Below, piece after piece: positions 34,336-47,500 of a DNA stretch of 64,000 nucleotides (position 1 is its first letter; every line of letters begins with the position of its first letter). Under the pieces are notes generated by a model, which saw only the letters and a program-made list of their open reading frames with translations, ran no database searches and was not told where the DNA came from. The position numbers and the translations under genes were made by a program. The DNA is from Penelope pileata (taxonomy: Eukaryota; Chordata; Aves; Galliformes; Cracidae), in the NCBI GenBank assembly GCA_013396635.1, contig WBMW01004867.1, forward strand, positions 1,488,318-1,552,317, read 5' to 3'.

Positions 34336-34341
34336 AATAAA
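34336..34341 (+). terminator. ERCC5: ERCC5 poly(A) signal
   Basis: AATAAA lies 92 nt after the ERCC5 stop, with a GT-rich 'tgtctttgtgtcc' about 30 nt downstream. This implies a very short 3' UTR. Confidence 0.75.
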
Positions 34342-35834
34342 TTATTGTTATTCATCATGCATTTACATTGTCTTTGTGTCCAGAATTTAAGTAGGAATTT
34401 TAAACAATTAAAAAAAAAAAAACACTTTCACTACAATTGCTCAGAAAAGCTGTAGATTGGACTTGATGTAAGATTTCTGTTTTCAGATCATAAATTTAAG
34501 CCAAAAATTGTATCTATTCATTTGCATTCTCACTGAGATGCAATAGCTGTTAACATCACATGCAATTTGTTGCTTCCTGAACTTCAGACTTAAATGAAAT
34601 CTTGCAAATGACTTGATTTATTTCTAGGTATTCAGAAAAGGAAAATCAGTTCCATCAGTTTTGTTTGCCTTATTCCCTTCGCCATGCCAGTCTTGAAAGT
34701 TTTATGCTCCAAGTAATGTTGCTTATGAAATAATTTGTGGTACAACCTAAGCCCTCATAATGTGTCATGGAAAATAGTGCAGTACAGTAAATTATTCTAA
34801 ACAATTATTATGATTACAGATTATATGTTCTGAACGTAGATGACATGTTTCTAGACTTGGAGTTATATGAGCATATACAAAGACAGAATTTGTTTCCAAA
34901 AGCGATGCTCAGAGGTAATTATGGAGCTTGTCTTAAAAGCCCCTTGATTTCTTGTTAGAACACTTAGGCTTGATCTGTGAAGTGGTACAGTGCTTCCCTT
35001 TACTTTCCTACTTAACCTCTTTGCCATATCAGTTGCTCTTTCTGTTGGTCCTCTAAGTCACTGTCTGAATGCAAGCCAAATTTTTTCTTTGTTCTTGTAT
35101 CTCCACACAGCAGGATTCTGCCAGCCTGCCCCCTACACTCTTTCCTTCCCTGCCCACCCTTGCTTCAGTTTCATCTGTGGGGAGGTTTGTATTAAAAGCA
35201 CAGAGACTGCTTCCTGGCAACCATGTTTTCTTGCTAGTGCTTCAAGAGCCCAGCGTACAGATCCATTGGTTGCAGCGCTCACATCAGATTATTTTGTGAG
35301 AGAAACAGTTTGTTAGACCCAGGCTTTTTTCTTTTTCTCTCATCTCTCTCTGATTGTAGAACTTATTTACAGCTTCTGTGGGCTAAGATGGAAAAAATAG
35401 TGATTGCTGCCAATCACATGTATATTCTTACATTACATTTTAGGCCTTTCTGGTTTTCAAACTTCTCACTTAATATTTCTATGTAATTTCTCATTGTTTC
35501 GTTGTCTGAAAGTCCAAGTCCATGCAGCTAAGTTTTGTTTGAAACATCAGTCTCTACTAAAAGGATGAAGTATTGAGGTGAACTGGGTAGGACTTGGCCC
35601 TTATGGATGCAAAGAGTCTCATACATAATGTACAGCATTTACTGGTCAAAAATACTGTTTTGATAATGTTTTTGAAAATAATAAAAAAATATATGTAGGT
35701 GTATTCTCAGTCTGGACAACCAGTTCACGGCTTTATTTTGCAGATCACTCAAATACTGCTGAATTCTACTTTAAAGGATAGATCAGGCCGCAGTTTGTTT
35801 GATAGCTCCTAGATGTAGAAGAGCTCCTTTTGAT

Positions 35835-35912
35835 TTTTTCTAAAATACATCTATACATTTTTCTAAAATACATTGATTTTCTAAAATACATTGATTTTTG
35901 ATAAAATACATC
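35835..35912. repeat. Short tandem repeat, unit about 17-19 bp
   Basis: Four imperfect copies of a unit like TTTTCTAAAATACATTGA in direct orientation. It creates a repeated KSMYFR-type peptide in a minus-strand open frame. Confidence 0.8.
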
Positions 35913-36637
35913 TTCAGTTCCCTGTAAGGCTTGTGCCATATTCTTGTCTAATAAATCATTATTTTCCAATGGCACCAGCTGCCGTTGGAGCCCAATTTTG
36001 CTGAAAAGTGGGTAAAGTAAGAGAGCTTCTGTCCTGAATTCATTACATTCTAAACTAAGAGAAGTCTTAAAGACACCCCCCTTTCTTCCAATGGCAGGAA
36101 GTGTTTGCAATCTGCTGAGCAAGTCTACACCTTGTGTATACAGAAAGAACGATGCACATGTGTTTACGTACGTTGACATACATCTGAACTGAACATTTGG
36201 CTGTGAAGTGAACTAGAATTTTTCAGATTTTGTACCTTGCTGCAGTTCTGTGTTCTTTTGTGACCACGTGTTTGCATCTTCACCAAATGCACTCCTGCTG
36301 TTTTGTAAATTGGCCCTTTGTGCTCGGAAGAAGCCTTTGCCTCTGAGGAATTGCTTTGCACTCTTCAGTTACTTTTTAGTGACTATGAGAGATTACTAAA
36401 GCTCTACTACTGTCTTGTTTCTGCCAAAAAATATTTGGAAGTTGGTTACTCCACTGGTTGGAGCTCCCCTGACTAGATTCCTACTGCTGTTACGAAATCT
36501 TCTGTTCCCTTACATAAGAGGGACGTGGTGCCTTGTGCCTACTTTTGGCTCCTGCTGCAGCTGTCAGGATTTATTACTGCTGCTCGTGTGGGGATGTTGG
36601 CTATGTGTAACACACACTTAAGTGCTTTTCCGTCTAG

Positions 36638-36730
36638 GACCTCCGGGCAGCTAACTGGGAAGCAAAGAACCTAGGAAATAAGGATTTTCTTCTGAGTACC
36701 ATCATTGGAAGGCTACAAGTTAGCATTCAG
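36638..36730 (+). other. Candidate 5' untranslated exon of METTL21E
   Basis: A 93-nt segment sits between an acceptor 'cttttccgtctag' and a donor ATTCAG|GTAACC. One frame is open for 31 codons but has no ATG, so a 5' UTR exon is the simplest reading. It may also be a chance match. Confidence 0.3.
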
Positions 36731-36929
36731 GTAACCTTAAATGACACCCTGTACATGCGAGTTGCCTGTGTGTTTCACTCTGATTACTTTGTGTCATTTT
36801 CCTTTGACTATGTAAGTAACTGAGCTGTTCTGCACCTGTGTGTTTTCGGCTGCTTGTGGTACTACTGAACTGACATGGGCTGTGTAGGTTGTGTAGTTCA
36901 GTGCAGCTTTAAGGCTTTTTTTTTTTTTT

Positions 36930-36965
36930 NNNNNNNNNNNNNNNNNNNNNNNNNNNNNNNNNNNN
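36930..36965. other. Assembly gap (36 N) after a poly-T tract
   Basis: A run of N directly follows a long T homopolymer. Unresolved homopolymer or repeat sequence is likely. Confidence 0.95.
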
Positions 36966-38455
36966 TGGCAGGGTGTGGGTGTGGGGAGTGTATAGAACTC
37001 AAGAAATACAAAAGATCCTTTAGGAATGATTGATTTTACAGTGAAACATTGCTTGTACTTCAGAATATAAAAGGATGATTATTAACCCATTGCTTTCATC
37101 TTCTTATGGGGAGAAAACATTTATTTCTTCTTTATATGTCTGAGGTGCTGAGGAGTGTCTGTAACATTTACTTCTTGTTTCTCTGGTTTCTAATGCTACT
37201 TGGTGTTCTGAATATAGACACAAAGATTTTCAGTTCTACTGAATCCATCTTTTCTCTTTCCCATGTAATGTTACTATTGCAGTTATAGATGGACAAAACT
37301 ACAACAGCAATATTTTTGTTTTACTTGCTATAGTAATGTGTAGAAGCCAGCTAACGTATTTTTCACCTTCAAATAGGTTAATGGCTGCTGGCACAGCCAT
37401 GATAAGGTTAAGCCTGTACACCTTTTGTAGGGTGAGGTCAACAGCGTATCGCATGTCCTCTCTAACAAGACAGCGTTGTTCTGTGCTATTCGCTTTCATC
37501 CCAAGTCTGAGGAGATAAGTCTGAGGCTTTGCACTGGGAGAATGTTTCCTTCATAGTCAGCCTAAGGTTTTACTTTGTTAATTAAAAAAGAGAGAATCCT
37601 TCATCCTTTGCCTTATTTAATTGTGTCCCTATTGGGTGTTTTGGTATCTGAACAATGTCTGGTTCCTGCAACCATTCCTGCAAAAGTCAGTCACGTTTCC
37701 ATATTAGAGAGTAAGACCTTTACAAATTATCAGTGCACTGATTTTTGTTTGTTTTTCTCTAAACTCAATGTTTTTCTGATAATAAAATGTCAAGAATTTG
37801 AGGCCACTGGTGGTATGATTTTCTGCCAACACTGAAAATTGAGTTTTTGGGTGGTTTTTTTTTTCTCGATGTCATACAGTCTTGCAATTTCTTGTTTAAA
37901 TTTAGCCATGCTTTCCCTATTACATTTTTCTATGTATGTTCTGTATCTGTTTATACACAAACACACACGCATTCTATTTTGTGTGTTGTTAATAACTCCT
38001 GCTTCCTACTTGTTCTCATGTATCACTTTTACTAATTGGTTGTTTCCTTCTCTTTCAGGATAGTCTTAATTCTAAAAGAAGTTTAAAAAATTGGCACAAT
38101 TTTTCTTCTCCTTCAGACATTTGTTTCTACCTTCCCAGTCAAACAATTGTAAGCCTACTAACCTTGACTTCAGTAGATTCTAAGAATAAAAATTCATAAA
38201 ATAGTTTTAAACATGTATCAAAGCACCTTCTCTCTTTTTTCTTTTACTTCATTTTTTTTGTCTGCTTGCTTTTTCCCCTTCTTTGAAGGCAGAGCACTTA
38301 AACTTGTTTGCTACTTCTGTCTCTTTTATGCTCTGATGTTCATACTTGTACGTCTCAAAACAAGTAAATTATAGCATAATAAATGTAGACTCCATGTGTG
38401 TGTGAAGTGTTACGTGGGGACAAAGAAGTAAAGTACTTTTATCCATTTTTACCAG

Positions 38456-38569
38456 GTAGACAGGCTTGTGCTTATCTGTCCCGTGTCGTCTGGCATAGCA
38501 TGGACTTGACATCATCCCAACGTAATCATCTGCATAATGAACTGATAAGAAAATTAGAAAGGCAAGCAG
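38456..38569 (+). CDS. METTL21E: METTL21E first coding exon, residues 1-24
   Basis: The acceptor 'tccatttttaccag' ends at 38455; a second possible acceptor 'gtagacag' ends at 38463. The donor is AGCAG|GTAAAG. The ATG at 38500 has A at -3 and G at +4. It encodes a polar, helical N-terminus, MDLTSSQRNHLHNELIRKLE and on. The phase matches the next exon. Confidence 0.6.
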
Positions 38570-41500
38570 GTAAAGCGTTTATTATGTCACCATATTTTCT
38601 TGCTACACTTAGGAATTTTGTTAACTAGAAGGTACACGGCACCATGCTGACACTGAGCTATCTTACTCATTTTCCCTGGAGAATTCTGTTTATGGCACTT
38701 GTAGAGAAAATGCAATAGATAGCGCTGTTGTAATATTCCAGCTATGTGGTAAATATCTGCTATGCCAGCATTCCTTGGTTTCCTACCGGTGTCTGGCATC
38801 TCGCCCCAGCTGTTTGCCTGTGACTGCTCCCAGGGAGCGGAACTGTGGCTAAGATTGAGCTATTCAGAAGAGATTTGCTCGTGGGGTGTCAGCTAGACAG
38901 AATCAGTTATTACAAGCTCCATATCTCTCTAGATAGCCTCAAAGCTACAGATAGATATAACTACAGTTAGCTGTAGATAACTTCAAGGACTGTTGACAGC
39001 TTTTTTTTTTTTTCCTTCAGCAGATCTTAAGCTACACGTATTCAAAATCCTAAAACACGACAAGGAATCTCATCTTTAGGGTTTACTAGGAGTGGAAAAA
39101 GTCTTACTGTAAGAGCGTATTATTTTGAAGTGGGTTCTAGTTATGTTACAGCTGAATGCTGTTTATTTATTTCTTATTTCTTCATTTCCCTCGGGCAGAG
39201 TAAAGAGGAGCTCTGGGTATGAGTGCAATGCTTAAAACCAGTTATTTGCTTACTGAAACTAAAGTTTGTTTGTTCTTTGAAGAGCAAGACATGAATTCTA
39301 GTTTACTTAGAAACATTTACTTTTGAATAATAAAATGAATGGAACAGAATGAAAGAGAACTTGTGATGTTAAGATTTCAATGTTTCCTGACTCTTAATGT
39401 GTCTGTAAAGTAGGGAAAACCAAGCTTTAAAGACTGAAAACATTGATTCTGTTTACTTGTAGACAAAATAATAATAATAAAAAAAAATTATAGAATATGT
39501 AATCAGAGACCTGAGAAGATAACAGAGATAAAGATGGATCCTATGCTTCCAAAGGAAACAAACAAACAAACAAACAAAACAACAGAAACCAACAACTATC
39601 TAATATGAATGGTATCCTTATTTGGAATTCTTATAATGCTGATCTAGTTAAGAGGTAAATTCACATTGTATATTTGTATGTTTGGCATAAGCCCGCTGTA
39701 TTTAGGAATTGTAACTGCTTTGCTCTGTAAGTTTTGGAATAATTAAATTTGATTGAACAGAGATGCAATTAAGATAATGCTCCAGGAATGTTAGTTTTGC
39801 AAGAACAACTACTTCACATATGCATTGATTTTAAATTTCTTGTATTGGGCCTGAAAAGCTGAGGAAGGGGTGGGGAATCCCTTTCTTCCAGAAACTTTCT
39901 GTTGCTGGCTGGAGGGCCTTTTGTTCCCTTTTTCCTGAGTCTGTATATATCTCACAACTGAAGTGCTAAGAAAATTGAGAACCTAAAGTTGTGACCTTCT
40001 CTAGAAAGCTGATATCACATGAAAAAAGGCTGATAGGGTTCAGTACAGATTGTAGTTACACAAAGCCCTGTTTAAATGCCTTAATCCAGAGAATTTCTTT
40101 AATACAATTCCCTTTCCTATTCCATAATTCTGACTTGAACAAAAAGCTCAAGCTGATCCTATGTGATGAAGCATGGTTGGGGGAATAAATATCTAGAAGT
40201 ATAAATATTAAAGATGAAACTATTGAAGGCTGAAATGTTGATGTCTCTTATGACGTATTCAATAGCACACAAGAGGGCTGAGTTCCAGTTGCACAGGTAT
40301 TGCTATGCTTCTGCAAGTTTGGCTTTCTAATATTGATGCTTTCTTCAAGCAGGATTTAGGGCGGCAAGGAGTGAGTCTGCATGTAATTTCTTAAGCTCTT
40401 GAATTATTAAAATACATTGAGTTCTGGGACATGAGATTGATGTATGCAAAATTAGTCGGTAGCACAGAATCAGATGCAGAAACGTATTCCTTCTAGACAA
40501 AGGAGTTCCTGTTGATAGAAGTAGCAGGTTGTTCTCTATCTAGCAACACTCTTTAAAGAGGATGAGGAGGCACCAATGGAAAATGACATATCTGTACAGC
40601 TTCATAGTTTAATCTGAGAACAGTCTTTAGCATATCAAATTCCGTTCCAGACTCTGGAGTGAACTGCGTTGAACTTGTGACATGGAGACTTACCTGTTCA
40701 GGCCCTTCAGCCTGTGCCTTCCTTGTCCTCTTCCTTTTCCTCCACCTCTTCTTCTGGTCCCATTTCATTCACTTTGCTTTTCTAGTCTCAATCTTTACTG
40801 CTTAGGATTCTTGTTCCAGTTCAGCGTCTGAGCTCTCTGTATTTGCTGCTCCATCACCCCATTCTCCTTTTATTCACTGCCCCTCCCAGCCAGATTCTGT
40901 TATCTCAGTTGGCTTTTCACAAGTTCTCCAGGTTAAAATTTGTTGTTTCTCATGGTTCCCATTACTACCAGGTTCCCAATTTACGGGTAGATCCTCATCC
41001 AGTCTGATCTTTCCTGGTGCCTTTATCTAGACAGCTCTCCACCACATTTTCAGCACTACATGTCTGTTTTTCTTTTCTTTCCTCTCATATTTCTCTTAAT
41101 TACTGGCTTTTACTCTCCTTCACTAAACTTTTTCTGAGATCAGACTCTACCACTGCCACCTTTGTTTCTCAGGACCTGAAATTACTTTGCAATATTTGTA
41201 TTATGTGCATTCACCCCAGAACAATTTTATCTCTGAGACAAAAGGAGCAAGAGCGAGTTTGCAACTTGTCCTTGACACTTCATCGTCTCATTTCACTTGG
41301 CTAGGGCCCAGTTTTTAATCCATAAATATCTGAGAAAATGCTGACCTGGTAACCTTCACATATCTTCCAGCACTTCATAACAGACATACTCCCTCTCTTC
41401 CCCCTGCTCGACAGATGTCCTCATTGATGGCAATTGCTGTCATAATTTCAAGTCTCTGGGTGGAGTCCAGAAAGATGCCTTAAGTGGGACATGGTTGGAA

Positions 41501-44500
41501 TTGAGGCAAGTGCGAAGAAGCCTAACCCTGTAACTTAGAAGTTAAGATATTCAGCTGGGATGAGGGAGTGACTTAGTGTCATGTTCCCATTTCCTGGGTT
41601 GCCTGTAAGGACACCTCTTACTTTCTCTTCTCCTTTTGCTGCTGACACTTTTCCATTGCCTTCAAAGACTTCAGAATAAAATAGGAAAAACATCCTGGGA
41701 ACACAGCATAAAGCCAAAGCCTGCCTCTTCACAACTGAGTGTCCAGATTGTAGCTGGGCTTTTCCTTGCTTCTTGTCCTTCTGGCCATGAATGTTGCAAT
41801 CCTTATTTCCTTAAGGCCCATCTTTAATGGTGTTGAAGGGGAGGGGATCAGCCTGATTCTGTCGCGTGGATAGATGTGTGCAAGGTGTGAATGTTAATCC
41901 TTCTAAAGAAGGCTCAGAACTCAGTTTCTCTGTTTTCTGAGTGCTTAAAATGCAAAACCTTTCTTTATACAATGGACTTTGCAATTAGCAGTGCTGGTTA
42001 AAAAGTCCACCTATTTATATTATGTTTAAGCGACTCTTTTACTACCTTCCCTTCCCTTCTTTCATCTTTGACCTGGACAGGTTGGAAAGTTGGGCAGAGA
42101 AGAACCTTATATGAATTTTAACAAGGACAAGTGTAGAGTCCCACTTCTGGGGAGGAATAACTGAACGCATCAGTACAGGCTGGGGGATGACCTGCTGGAG
42201 AGGAGCTCTGTGGAGAAGGACCTGAGTGTCCTGGTGGACAACAGGTTGGCCGTGAGCCAGCAGTGTGCCCTGGTGGCCAAGAAGGCCAATGGTATCCTGG
42301 GCGCACAAAAAGAGAGTGGCCAGCAGGTCGAGGGAGGTGATCCTGCCGCTCTACTCTGCCCTGGTGAGGCCTCACCTGAAGTGCTGCATCCAGTTCTGGG
42401 ATCCTCAGTTCAGGAAAGACGGGGATCTCCTAGAAAAGGTTCAGCTGAGGGCCGCAGAGATGATAAAGGGCCTCAGCATCTCCCTTATGGGGAAAGGCTG
42501 AGAGACCTGGATCTGTTCAGCCTGTACTGATGCGTGTGGTTGTTTCTCCCCAGGTGCAAGACTCTACATTTGCTCTTGTTGAACCTCATCTTCTGGTTCC
42601 TCTCTGCCCAACTGTCCAGTCATTCCAGGTCTCGTTGAATGGCAGCACAGCTTTCTGGCATATTTGAATTCATTATGTGTTCACGAGATAGTCTGACCAC
42701 AGTACTTCTATTTTCAACTTTCTAATGGCTTTGGATGACCCATAACTTGGATTAGCCTGGGATATCTGTGGCATGAATTTCACATTGAAAATGCACCTCT
42801 CAAACCTGGGTAAACATGCTAATAGAGAGCACACCGCTCTCCAGTTCTTGTCTCCTTACACTCTGTGCTAAGGGCATTTCATCTCTTGGCTGAGATTAGG
42901 CTGCCCATGGGTGACAGTTTTGTATTTCTGCATTTCGAAGTATGAAGTTTCAAGCATTATATTACACTGACGTAACACGTCAGATTAATCTATATAATAT
43001 ACCTCGTCATTGCCATCGCTTCAGCAGGTTGAGCCTGGGATGAATGTGCTGGAATGCCTATACTTGGTTACATGATCATAACCACCTTTGTAGGTAGGGA
43101 TGAAGTCAGGAAAAATTAACTGCGAAGTTTAGATAAATGAATTTTCTGTAGCAGTGCTTTGTTTTGTGTTCTTAGAAAGGTGCAGGTTACATCTGACTTC
43201 TGGAAGATCAAGGGCATGCTTAAATTTCCCTCCTGTCCCTTTCCTTTCAGGGTCCTTAGGCTGAAATGGATTAGAATGAAATAGATAGAGGGAAATAAAA
43301 TACGAAAGTGATGTCACCTGGAATTTGGGGACTGTTCTGTGATTCAAGATTGTGTACGTTTCCATGGAGCTATCTGTAATGTTTATGAGACCAGAACTCT
43401 GATCCTGAGACATCAGTAGCTCAGTAAAAATTATGAGGCTTCAGAGCCCCTTAGAAGTGCCAGCTAGTGCAGATCTGGAGTCAAGTTCTTCTGAGCCATT
43501 GGAAACACCCAGATGAGCTCACAGGGCTACACTTCGAGGTTTTCTGCCAGTGTTGTGAGGTAGCTTTTCTCCAGTCAGCTCTTACAGTTACAGAACTAGT
43601 TGCAGATCTGCTCTCTTACTGATCTTTCTGTGGGTGTGTTCTTGGCATTATCATAAATTGATATAGATAGCCATCACATCTATAATATAGTACATATACC
43701 ACATACAAATTATATATACACACATGTATTATGTATTATGTTGTATATGTAAAATGCATCTTGAATTTCTTCTTTGTATGCCTCCACTTGTGTGTCCAGA
43801 CTGGGGAGCTCTGTGGAGGCCTGGCTGCGATGAATTCCTGGTACTTACTCTCAGGTTTTGCTCAATCAGTATGTCAGCGCAGGTAGTCCTCCTTTGTTCT
43901 TCAAACTCAGAGACAATAGCTGAGGAGTTTGAGGGGAATCATGTATGTCTTCACAGCTGCTCATGTGTAAGTGTCAAAATAATTGTAAATACAGATCCAA
44001 ATGGTAAATCTTATATCTAAACTCTACAGGTGAGAGTATATCCCTTCTGAAGAAGGGAGAATGTGTTTGCTGTAGGGCTGAACTTTGTCAGGTCAAGTTA
44101 ATGCTGAAGGCTTGAATTTCATTTGTTTTGCCAGTTGGAGAAGATCCATCAGAGGAGGAGAGAAGCAGATGATTGGGTCTTATTTCTTTTGCATGCATGC
44201 ACTCTTGCCACCTTGGTCTGTGACACCATTTGACCTTAAGACATTAAATAAGGTCAGCCCAGCACTTGAAAGAGACTAATCTATGATTTTTCGCCCTATA
44301 AATCACTGAGCAAAGCTACATGTTATGGATTAATGCTGTCTTAATGCATTAACAAAGTGCTTGGAGGGTGTTTTGCTAGTCTACATGCTATTTGTGTGTG
44401 AGTCTGAAAATGGAAGTACGGACTGCAAGTATATTCTTCAGATTCCACATGGAAGGGTCATTTTGCTTCCTTTATTTTAGCCACATTCTAATTCAGGCAT

Positions 44501-47500
44501 ATAGACAATGGCATCAATATATTTTAGTTTTAATTCATCCCTCTTGTCTTTGTTGCTTTTTCTGCATTTTAAGTGCTGTTTAACAATGCTTTTTCTTGAT
44601 CCGTTTTTGTTCAGTGAGAAATGCATTAAGATAGGAACTATCAGTAGTGATGCAGTCAGAGATTTAATGTATGCTGATCGTTAATGCAGGGTACCCAAGT
44701 GAATTTTAACGTTTCTGTTTCCTGATGGAGCTGTATGCTACCCAAGTGCAATCTTTATGTAACTGTTGGCATAAGCAGAACAGCTGATCATGTAGCATGT
44801 TGCTGAATGTACCATTTCTACTTATTCCAAGCAAAAAGCATGCAGAGAACGTTAGCTTAAGGACTTCTTGTAATTGTAATTCTTGTAATTTCTTTTGTTG
44901 TTAAAGATACTGTAATTTGTAGCTTGTTTCACTCTAAACCAGTCTCCTTCCTATTGTCTTTTTCTGCCTTCCCTTCCTCACTTCTCCAGCTCTGTCTCAA
45001 CAAAATTCACATCCTTTTCTTCCTTAAGGTTTTGTTCTAGTAGAAAACATTTTGTTTGATGTTTGAATACAACAGCAAAATCCTCTGGTTTTCCACGTGA
45101 GATTTTGCAGCTTGTCATGCATTTCTGTAATCAACTTGCCACTTACTTCAGAACTCCAGTCTTCCACATGATTTATTATCTCTCTTTGGAAAAATATGTT
45201 CTTATTTTAGTTACAATAATAATGATTGCTTTGCCTTTGAGAATGATGTTCATGTTGTTTTCTTAATGATGTCTTTGGTATAGTGCAGAATTGTGTCACC
45301 ATACAATACACTCTCCTGCCCTCATTTTACCTGAAAATCAGGGGAGTTCAGAGAATATGCTCTGACAACGTCAAGCTTGTATGATTAATGATGCTTTACC
45401 TGACATCACAGAAACACAGAACGTCCTGAGTTGGAAGAGACAGAGATCATGGAGTCCAACTCCCAGCTCCCTGCAGGACCATCCCAAATCTAAACCCTAT
45501 TTCTGAGAGCACTGCCCAAATGCTCCTCTGACTCTGTCAGCTTGGGGTCACAAATCATTGCCCCGGGAAGCCTGTGCCAGGGCCCGACCACCCTCTGGTG
45601 AAGACATTTTGTTTCAAAGGAAATAAAGTCACAGGAAATATCAAAGGAATTTTCAAAGTCGTTAACTGTTAGGCAGCATGCCTTATGAAACCTAAAGAAT
45701 TTCAAATTCTGTCTCAGAAAAGATTTATGGCATCTCTAGGCAGGAATTTCTTTCGGAGCAGGAATAACTGAACAATTGAAGGCAAGAGGTGTGCTGTTTC
45801 ATTAACAAAAATTGTCTCAAAAATTGTCTCTATGTTAAATGAATATGGTCGAACTATCCCTTCTTAATGTAATTATGGCTCTAGCACCTGAAATTCCAGT
45901 GGTTTCTGTTTGCATTCATATGCAAAGAGACTAATAAACTGTATGTATATCTCTATGGATATAATGTCTGTGCATATAGAGATACTTCCATGCTTCTCCA
46001 AAACACAAAGTAAGAGAACAGGCAAACCCAGGTAAGCAAACTCAGGTAAATGGAGAAGGCAGGAACCAGTCCTAGCTGACCTTTATGTTCTGACATATCA
46101 ATATTATAGCAATATTGCTGGAAATGCCCATTATGAATTTCCATTCTTGCAAGAACTGAGAGCCAGGTCAGTGAAGCCTTGTCTTCTCTTGTCTGATCCT
46201 TTTCTACTGATGGGTCTTGCTGTCTTTAAATATCATTAAAAACCATTCATTGAGTCATAACTCCAAGAAGTTACTTTCCTGAACAAGAGCATGAGGACTA
46301 ACACAGAGATGAACACTCTCAGAGAATAACTTCCCATCAGCTTTTTTACATTGGGTATCAGGAAACTGGACTTTGATCAAAGTAGGAGAACTTTCTCAGC
46401 ATTTGCAGGTATCAAAAGACTTAATTTCACTTGGATTTTGCTTACTCTGACAACAACATTCTTGCATTAAAGATCTACTTGTTGCTTTTCTGTTCTGACT
46501 GCTCTGAAGGCAGTTACAGAAAAAAATATTTCTTTCCTTTAGTTTTGTGTTTTTATGTGTCTGCAGTCACACAAGCAGTTTAGTCATTCTGAAAGATATA
46601 AAGCAGAAAATAGAAGAGTGCTTTTTGGAGTGTAAAGGGAGATTTATGCAGAAGTATGCAAATCTGACTGAAGATTTGCAGTCTTTATTTTGCCATTAGT
46701 TTCTTGATCCTGATTAAATTTCTCACGAGGGAGTTTTGAAACCCCTCTCCCATATGTCTCTGATGAAATAAAAAGCCAAAAAAAGATTATACGTGTTTGT
46801 GAACTTCTCCAGGTATCCCACCTGTGGGATTGCCAAAGGAATAAGATAAGTGACATTATCAATTAGTAGATCGGGATTTCTTCTGTCAGAACTGTGGACA
46901 ATTTATCCTGGGCAAGGAACAGTGGCTTACAAACTCTAATAGTGTAGGTGCTATGCAAGCCTTGAGTAGAAAGATTACTGACAGTATAAAAAATAAGTGG
47001 GAAATGTTTATTGAACACTAGAGGGGTAGCTGTAATACTTCTAAAATTTTATAGACATTTTGGCTGAAGCTTTGTCAGTTAAGACTTAATAAGTTAGGGC
47101 TTTTCAACAAAATTGAATCCAAAACAGATGTCAAAGGAAGAAGAATAAAAGAAAAATGGCTGTAATTGAGAGGTAATAGAAGGAATGTCTTTTTACTTCC
47201 GCTGCTAATGCTGATCACAGAACGAGATCAGACTGCTCTAAGCAGTCAGAGAAGATTAAAAGCAGGCTAGATCTAGTATGCCTAGACAAAGGATGATAAA
47301 TTAAGCACACTTAGGATATCTGTAATAAGAAAATCTCGTATTATTGTTTCATAAGAAAAAATGACTTAGGCCCCAGAGCAGCAATTCTCTTGCACTTAAC
47401 TCATGTTTGTTAAGAGTTTCCTGCTTGTAGGCTCAATGACGTATGCACTTTCTCTCAACATTACATCGTCTACAAGCCTCTAATGTTATGTGCTGGCTAC

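Larger units (their letters stand above)
34400..38455. other. Interval between ERCC5 and the METTL21E first coding exon
   Basis: AT-rich, without a recognisable conserved gene. It holds a tandem repeat (35835-35912), an assembly gap (36930-36965), minus-strand open frames near 36 kb, and exon-like segments with plausible splice sites at 34820-34914, 36638-36730 and 38060-38149. Some of these could be 5' UTR exons of METTL21E, whose promoter I could not locate with confidence. Confidence 0.5.

Noticed and set aside
39021..39079. Phase-matching terminal exon after 38569
   Set aside because: Not annotated as METTL21E because homology clearly continues at 49055. Kept only as a possible alternative end in the findings.
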